This document shows positions 7,347-10,217 of a stretch of 10,217 nt of DNA, piece after piece. The first letter of the stretch is position 1. The number at the start of each line of letters is the position of its first letter. Origin of the DNA: Cephalothrix spiralis (Eukaryota; Nemertea; Palaeonemertea; Archinemertea; Cephalotrichidae); assembly GCA_032353305.1 (NCBI GenBank), contig JAUCNG010414800.1, positions 1 through 10,217 on the forward strand, in the 5' to 3' direction. Under the pieces are notes generated by a model. That model worked only from the letters and a program-made list of their open reading frames with translations. It did not search any database and was not told where the DNA came from. Position numbers and translations under genes: made by a program.

Positions 7347-7633
7347 AACGAAGATATTAAAAATCAATTTTCCAGATTGATTAAAGGCCGTATTCATCGA
7401 AATAATTTATTTACATAACAATATAACGATGCCGAAGATAGGGGACAGGTGTTACAGCTCTCTTCTACACATAATTTTAGCAAAATATTCAATCCAAATC
7501 CAAATGGTCTAATTAGCCATCTTTGATCACGATAGACTAGTGATCACAGTCCCCATTTAGGCAACATTTAGGTTACCAACGAAGATATTAAAAATCAATT
7601 TTCCAGATTGATTAAAGGCCGTATTCATCGAAA
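7347..7633. repeat. Perfect 56-bp direct repeat, 231-bp period
   Basis: 7347-7402 and 7578-7633 are identical over 56 bp, from AACGAAGATATTAAAAATCA to CCGTATTCATCGAAA. The spacer of 175 bp is unlike the repeat and holds a small hairpin, TGATCAC ... GTGATCA, near 7524-7547. Each copy itself contains AATCAA ... TTGATT. Perfect identity in such AT-rich DNA means a recent duplication, gene conversion, or a piece of a satellite or transposon with repeated ends. Confidence 0.95.
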
Positions 7634-7864
7634 GGGCTACCCTTTAAATAACCCTTTAAATGGGCCTAGCCTATATCTAACATTGTCTTAACCACGGGTA
7701 ACAAAACTATAAAATGACAGTTGCAAAAGCATTCGACGCCTATGGCCTTTTTCAGTTGCGATATTTTAATATGTCCACTGCCTATCATTGGTTCTCCCTC
7801 CTTTCTTCTTATCAGAACAGTTCAGAGCAGGGATCAGAAAGGCCCCATGTCAAATTACATATAT
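7634..7864. other. Stretch with no recognised gene
   Basis: Overlapping short frames at 7714-7979 lie in different phases and show no recognisable protein. CCCTTTAAAT is repeated twice near 7640-7662. Confidence 0.5.
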
Positions 7865-7929
7865 TATTCACAGGATGGGGCAGGGTGGGTACCCTTCCCA
7901 AGCCAAATTAATGCGTGACGGCCAGGGGC

Positions 7930-7943
7930 CCGCTAGAGGGCCC
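7930..7943 (+). promoter_or_regulatory. CTCF-like motif in a GC-rich patch
   Basis: CCGCTAGAGGGCCC shares its first 12 bases with the motif at 6335-6348 and matches the CTCF core about equally well. It sits between two GGGCCC palindrome-like blocks, in a patch (about 7865-7965) much richer in GC than its surroundings. Both CTCF-like words are on the plus strand. Confidence 0.25.
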
Positions 7944-8130
7944 TGTTGGGTCCAGGGGCCAAAGCTATGGGACTTATAGAACACGTGAGCCTTTATAAAT
8001 AAACTCACCTTAAAGAATTCTGGATCCTCACAAAATTTTCAAAAACCACCCTCTAAATTTTAAATGCCAAAATATGGAAAAAAAATTGTTTTTCGCCAAA
8101 AAAGGTACCGTAACACCTCACGTATAGGAC

Positions 8131-8165
8131 GCACTTTTTTACCAAATTTTTGGTAAAACAAGTGC
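8131..8165. repeat. Imperfect hairpin in a TATAGGACGCAC-type sequence
   Basis: GCACTTTTTTACCAAA is answered by TTTGGTAAAACAAGTGC after 2 nt, with one bulge. It is preceded by GTATAGGACGCAC, a word reminiscent of short invertebrate and fish DNA transposons; that link is from memory and weak. The element's limits are not clear. Confidence 0.5.
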
Positions 8166-8321
8166 ATAGGTATGCATTTTTTACACGACCACCTCCCCCC
8201 TCTAATAATTTAAGAACTTATTCGATCTTATTCAAATTTATAAAAATTTCACATTAGCCTTTTTTAATCTTCTACATATTTTCACATTCTAATCGGATCC
8301 TATAAAAAGAGGATTTAAATT

Positions 8322-8356
8322 GGGTTTAGCACCCGATTTTGGTTTAGCGCCCGGTT
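8322..8356. repeat. Short tandem pair GGTTTAGC(A/G)CCCG
   Basis: TTTAGCACCCGATTTTGG and then TTTAGCGCCCGGTTGAG form two units at about an 18-bp period. ATTAGGCTTA also occurs twice downstream, near 8392 and 8441. Confidence 0.6.
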
Positions 8357-8557
8357 GAGATTGAACACCTTTAATTGACAACAAGACATTAATTAGGCTT
8401 AATTCAAATAGGTGATTCGCAATTAACACTTACCTGTAGATTAGGCTTAGCTCATCATCCGGCCTCTAAGTTCCAGCGTGGAAAAGCTTTACTGCGGAAT
8501 TGATGCTCTTTTTAGAATTTCTGCAATCAAGAAGTAAAACAACATTTTTGACATTGT

Positions 8558-8735
8558 AGAATCAGGGACGGTTTTTTTCTCCTCAAAATTCCCCGACCAT
8601 TTTAAACATTATTCTCCCCGACACAAATAATTTGTCATGAAAAAATCACCAAGAACACTTCCGCCCGATTTTCAGCAAAAATTAGTTCCACCCTGCCTAT
8701 TCCTAGTTTTCCAGGTCAGGGGCCACCCTGAGAAT
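8558..8735. mobile_element. hAT-like MITE, 168 bp, 5-bp TSD AGAAT
   Basis: The element runs from 8563 (CAGGGACGG) to 8730 (GGCCACCCTG). Its short inverted termini share CAGGG. AGAAT lies immediately outside both ends (8558-8562 and 8731-8735). The right subterminal part, with TTTTCCAGGTCAGGGG, resembles the right end at 4128 and the terminus near 9722. Most hAT elements make 8-bp duplications. Groups with 5-bp duplications are known, and this one would fit there. There is no transposase. Confidence 0.6.
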
Positions 8736-8840
8736 GAGATTTAACGAGCGTCGCGGGGATCCCGGCCAGGCCCGACACAAAACGATACCATCCGCACTCC
8801 GGGGTATATATCTAGGATGGACCGCATTGGATGGCAAAGC
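8736..8840. other. CpG-rich short stretch
   Basis: Dense CpG and GC for about 60 bp (AACGAGCGTCGCGGGGATCC onward), with no gene or repeat identified. Confidence 0.4.
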
Positions 8841-9401
8841 AAGCCACCCCGTGCCTTAACTCGTTTTTATCGTTTTTGATTGACCAAACAATGAGACTTA
8901 TATTTTTGAAAACTAGACATCCTGCCGCTTCAAGGCATGCAAAAAGAAAAAAATCTATTGGACCCTTTCCGAGATCTGCGCATGCGCGTATCGAAAAAAT
9001 AACAGCTGATTTTGGTAGATTAGGGGCATGTTTCTATCTGTTTGTAATACAATTATATGACGTAAAATCAGCCGTTACCGAGTTATTAAGGTGTGACGTC
9101 ATAATCATTGATGCGTAAATAACTCGGTAACGACTGATTTTATGCCATATATGTGTGTAACAGACAGATAGAAATATGCACCTAATCTACCCGAATCGGC
9201 TGTTATATTTTCGATTCGCGCATGCGCAATAAAAAAACTGAAGTGAGCATGCGCAGATCTCGAAGAGGGCCCCAATAGATTTTTTCCTTTATTTTTACAT
9301 GCCTCGAAGCGGCAGGATGTCTAGTTTTCAAAAATATTAGTCTCATTGTTGGGTCAAGCCAAAACTATGTAAGCGAGTTTAGGCATGGGATGGGGTGAAG
9401 C
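8841..9401. mobile_element. Foldback DNA transposon, 553 bp, 4-bp TSD AAGC
   Basis: The element (8845-9397) is almost one long inverted repeat. The left arm (8845-9087) pairs with the right arm (9118-9397) around a 30-nt loop. Matching blocks include CAATGAGACT, TTTTGAAAACTAGACATCCT, CTGCCGCTTC, TGCGCATGCGC, TTTCTATCTG and GTTACCGAGTTATT. The ends read CACCCC inward, and AAGC flanks both sides (8841-8844 and 9398-9401). The CAC end with a 4-bp duplication recalls the Chapaev group within the CACTA-related elements, but this is tentative without a transposase. The 95-codon plus-strand frame at 8831-9118 runs through the arm and is not a gene. A transcript would form a long hairpin, a possible small-RNA source. 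Confidence 0.9.
9220..9255. repeat. 27-bp extra segment in the right foldback arm
   Basis: GCATGCGCA occurs at 9220-9228 and again at 9247-9255. The left arm has a single GCATGCGC at the matching place. The 27-bp excess is therefore either an insertion into the right arm bounded by a 9-bp direct repeat, or a deletion from the left arm between such repeats. Confidence 0.8.
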
Positions 9402-9420
9402 GAATTTAACCATCATTGAC

Positions 9421-9518
9421 TTTTATAATATTACTGTATGAATATTTGGTTGGTTCGATAGCCGTTTCTAGTAATTAAATCGAACCAACGAACTACCCAT
9501 ACAGTGATATTTATTATT
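9421..9518. repeat. Stem-loop with ~30-bp arms
   Basis: ATTACTGTATGAATATTTGG and then TTGGTTCGAT (9430-9459) pairs imperfectly with ATCGAACCAACGAACTACCC and then ATACAGTGAT (9479-9508). Weaker pairing continues outward to about 9421 and 9518. The loop is about 19 nt. It begins 24 bp after the foldback element and is unrelated to its arms. It could be a very short MITE or a precursor-like hairpin. Confidence 0.8.
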
Positions 9519-9522
9519 ACAA

Positions 9523-9584
9523 GAGCGCTACCTCCCCTGTTGACTTCGATCAGAGAGCGCTACTACCCTGTTGACTTTGATCAG
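9523..9584. repeat. Tandem duplication of a ~31-bp unit
   Basis: Unit one (9523-9554) starts GAGCGCTACCTCCCCTGTTG, and unit two (9555-9584) starts GAGCGCTACTACCCTGTTGA. Both end TTGACTT(C/T)GATCAG. Two units only. Confidence 0.9.
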
Positions 9585-9594
9585 TGAAATTCGG

Positions 9595-9604
9595 ATCACG
9601 TGAT
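9595..9604. repeat. ATCACGTGAT palindrome with E-box core
   Basis: A perfect 10-bp palindrome around CACGTG. A second CACGTG lies near 9647. It may be a bHLH-type site or a by-product of local repeats. Confidence 0.35.
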
Positions 9605-9689
9605 TAAATTGGATCGCGCGCCATCAAGTGATCGATGTACAGATACCACGTGACGCAAACTTAGGGTCGTGTAATAATTTTTACCTGTG

Positions 9690-9722
9690 TTTCCCATGAT
9701 TCCCAGGGTTCTGACCACCCTG
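9690..9722 (-). mobile_element. hAT-like terminus, fragment
   Basis: Read on the minus strand it begins CAGGGTGGTCAGAACCCTGG, the same end type as at 4128 and 8730. I found no partner left end upstream, so the element is truncated or its other end has decayed. Confidence 0.5.
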
Positions 9723-10217
9723 ATTAAGTCAGTGCTATTTGATATACTGATATAGAAATCATCTGTTATTATATATCTACAGTATTTCGACCTTTTGTTC
9801 TATTTGCTTTGGATATTGTTTCAGAACTACCTTCACATTCTATATACCTTTCACCTAAGTTCTTCTAAAATTAGTTTCTCAATACGTATGTTAAAATACA
9901 GCTGGAATTATGATTATATATAACACCAAATCAATTAGAGCAGGGGTTAGGGATGTAAAACAATTTCCCCTTTGATATACCATAGGATATGATACAAGCA
10001 TAATATTACTAATATATTTTACATACGGTGGGCTATTTATATGCAGGTGTTCTCAGTGTGATAACCCCGGTTCTTTCTTTTAAAATAATACCAAGGCAGT
10101 ATTGATTTTTTGTTGATCAACGAGATACACACGTTATTTAATTGATCGCTTTTGCAGTTCCCCATGAGTATCATTCAACGCGTGTCAATTAATAGCGGGA
10201 TTATTAAACACGATGAC
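9723..10217. other. Stretch with no recognised feature
   Basis: AT-rich sequence with no gene, RNA or repeat that I can support. Confidence 0.5.

Noticed and set aside
7347-7633. LTR retrotransposon or solo LTR
   Set aside because: No TG...CA ends, primer-binding site or polypurine tract are visible, and the repeats are only 56 bp.
8831-9118. 95-codon plus-strand open frame
   Set aside because: It runs through the left arm and loop of the foldback element; the protein has no recognisable features.

Overview
This window looks like non-coding, repeat-rich nuclear DNA from an animal, most plausibly a marine or other aquatic invertebrate. It is AT-rich. CpG is not obviously depleted. There is no compact gene packing and no operon. 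The dominant content is small non-autonomous DNA transposons, tRNA-derived (SINE-like) segments and minisatellites. The organism assignment is inference from repeat style only; no gene gives a taxonomic anchor. I found no convincing intact protein-coding gene, and nothing resembling a CRISPR array, rRNA or bacterial cassette.

Layout. 1-480: a pentanucleotide microsatellite, then a degenerate tandem region bounded by an inverted repeat. 825-1370: a degenerate ~52 bp repeat block with inverted ends. 1501-1662: a clean 20-bp minisatellite. 1773-2020: a MITE with 36/37-bp terminal inverted repeats and a 4-bp target duplication. 2061-2110: a possible minus-strand tRNA-derived remnant. 2158-2646 (minus): a coding-like frame with a single stop in it, the best candidate for a decayed gene. 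3091-3506: an inverted-repeat element with a second palindrome nested inside. 3839-4240: two same-orientation copies of a hAT-like MITE, the second truncated. About 4308-4604 (minus): a tRNA-derived SINE. 5040-5200: a short stretch dense in promoter-like motifs, followed by a 66-74 codon open frame of doubtful status. 5790-5871: a tRNA-Ser-like segment. 6184-6212: a perfect hairpin. 6677-6754: a 13-bp minisatellite. 7347-7633: a perfect 56-bp direct repeat. 7865-7965: a GC-rich patch with a CTCF-like motif. 8563-8730: a hAT-like MITE with a 5-bp duplication. 8845-9397: a large foldback element with a 4-bp duplication. 9421-9518: a stem-loop. 9523-9584: a tandem duplication. 9690-9722: another hAT-like terminus.

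The elements do not work together as a pathway. They record repeated insertion of different mobile-element families into one intergenic or intronic region, with MITEs, SINEs and minisatellites side by side. The most useful points for follow-up are the two elements with 4-bp duplications, the 5-bp hAT-like element, and the interrupted open frame on the minus strand at 2158-2646.
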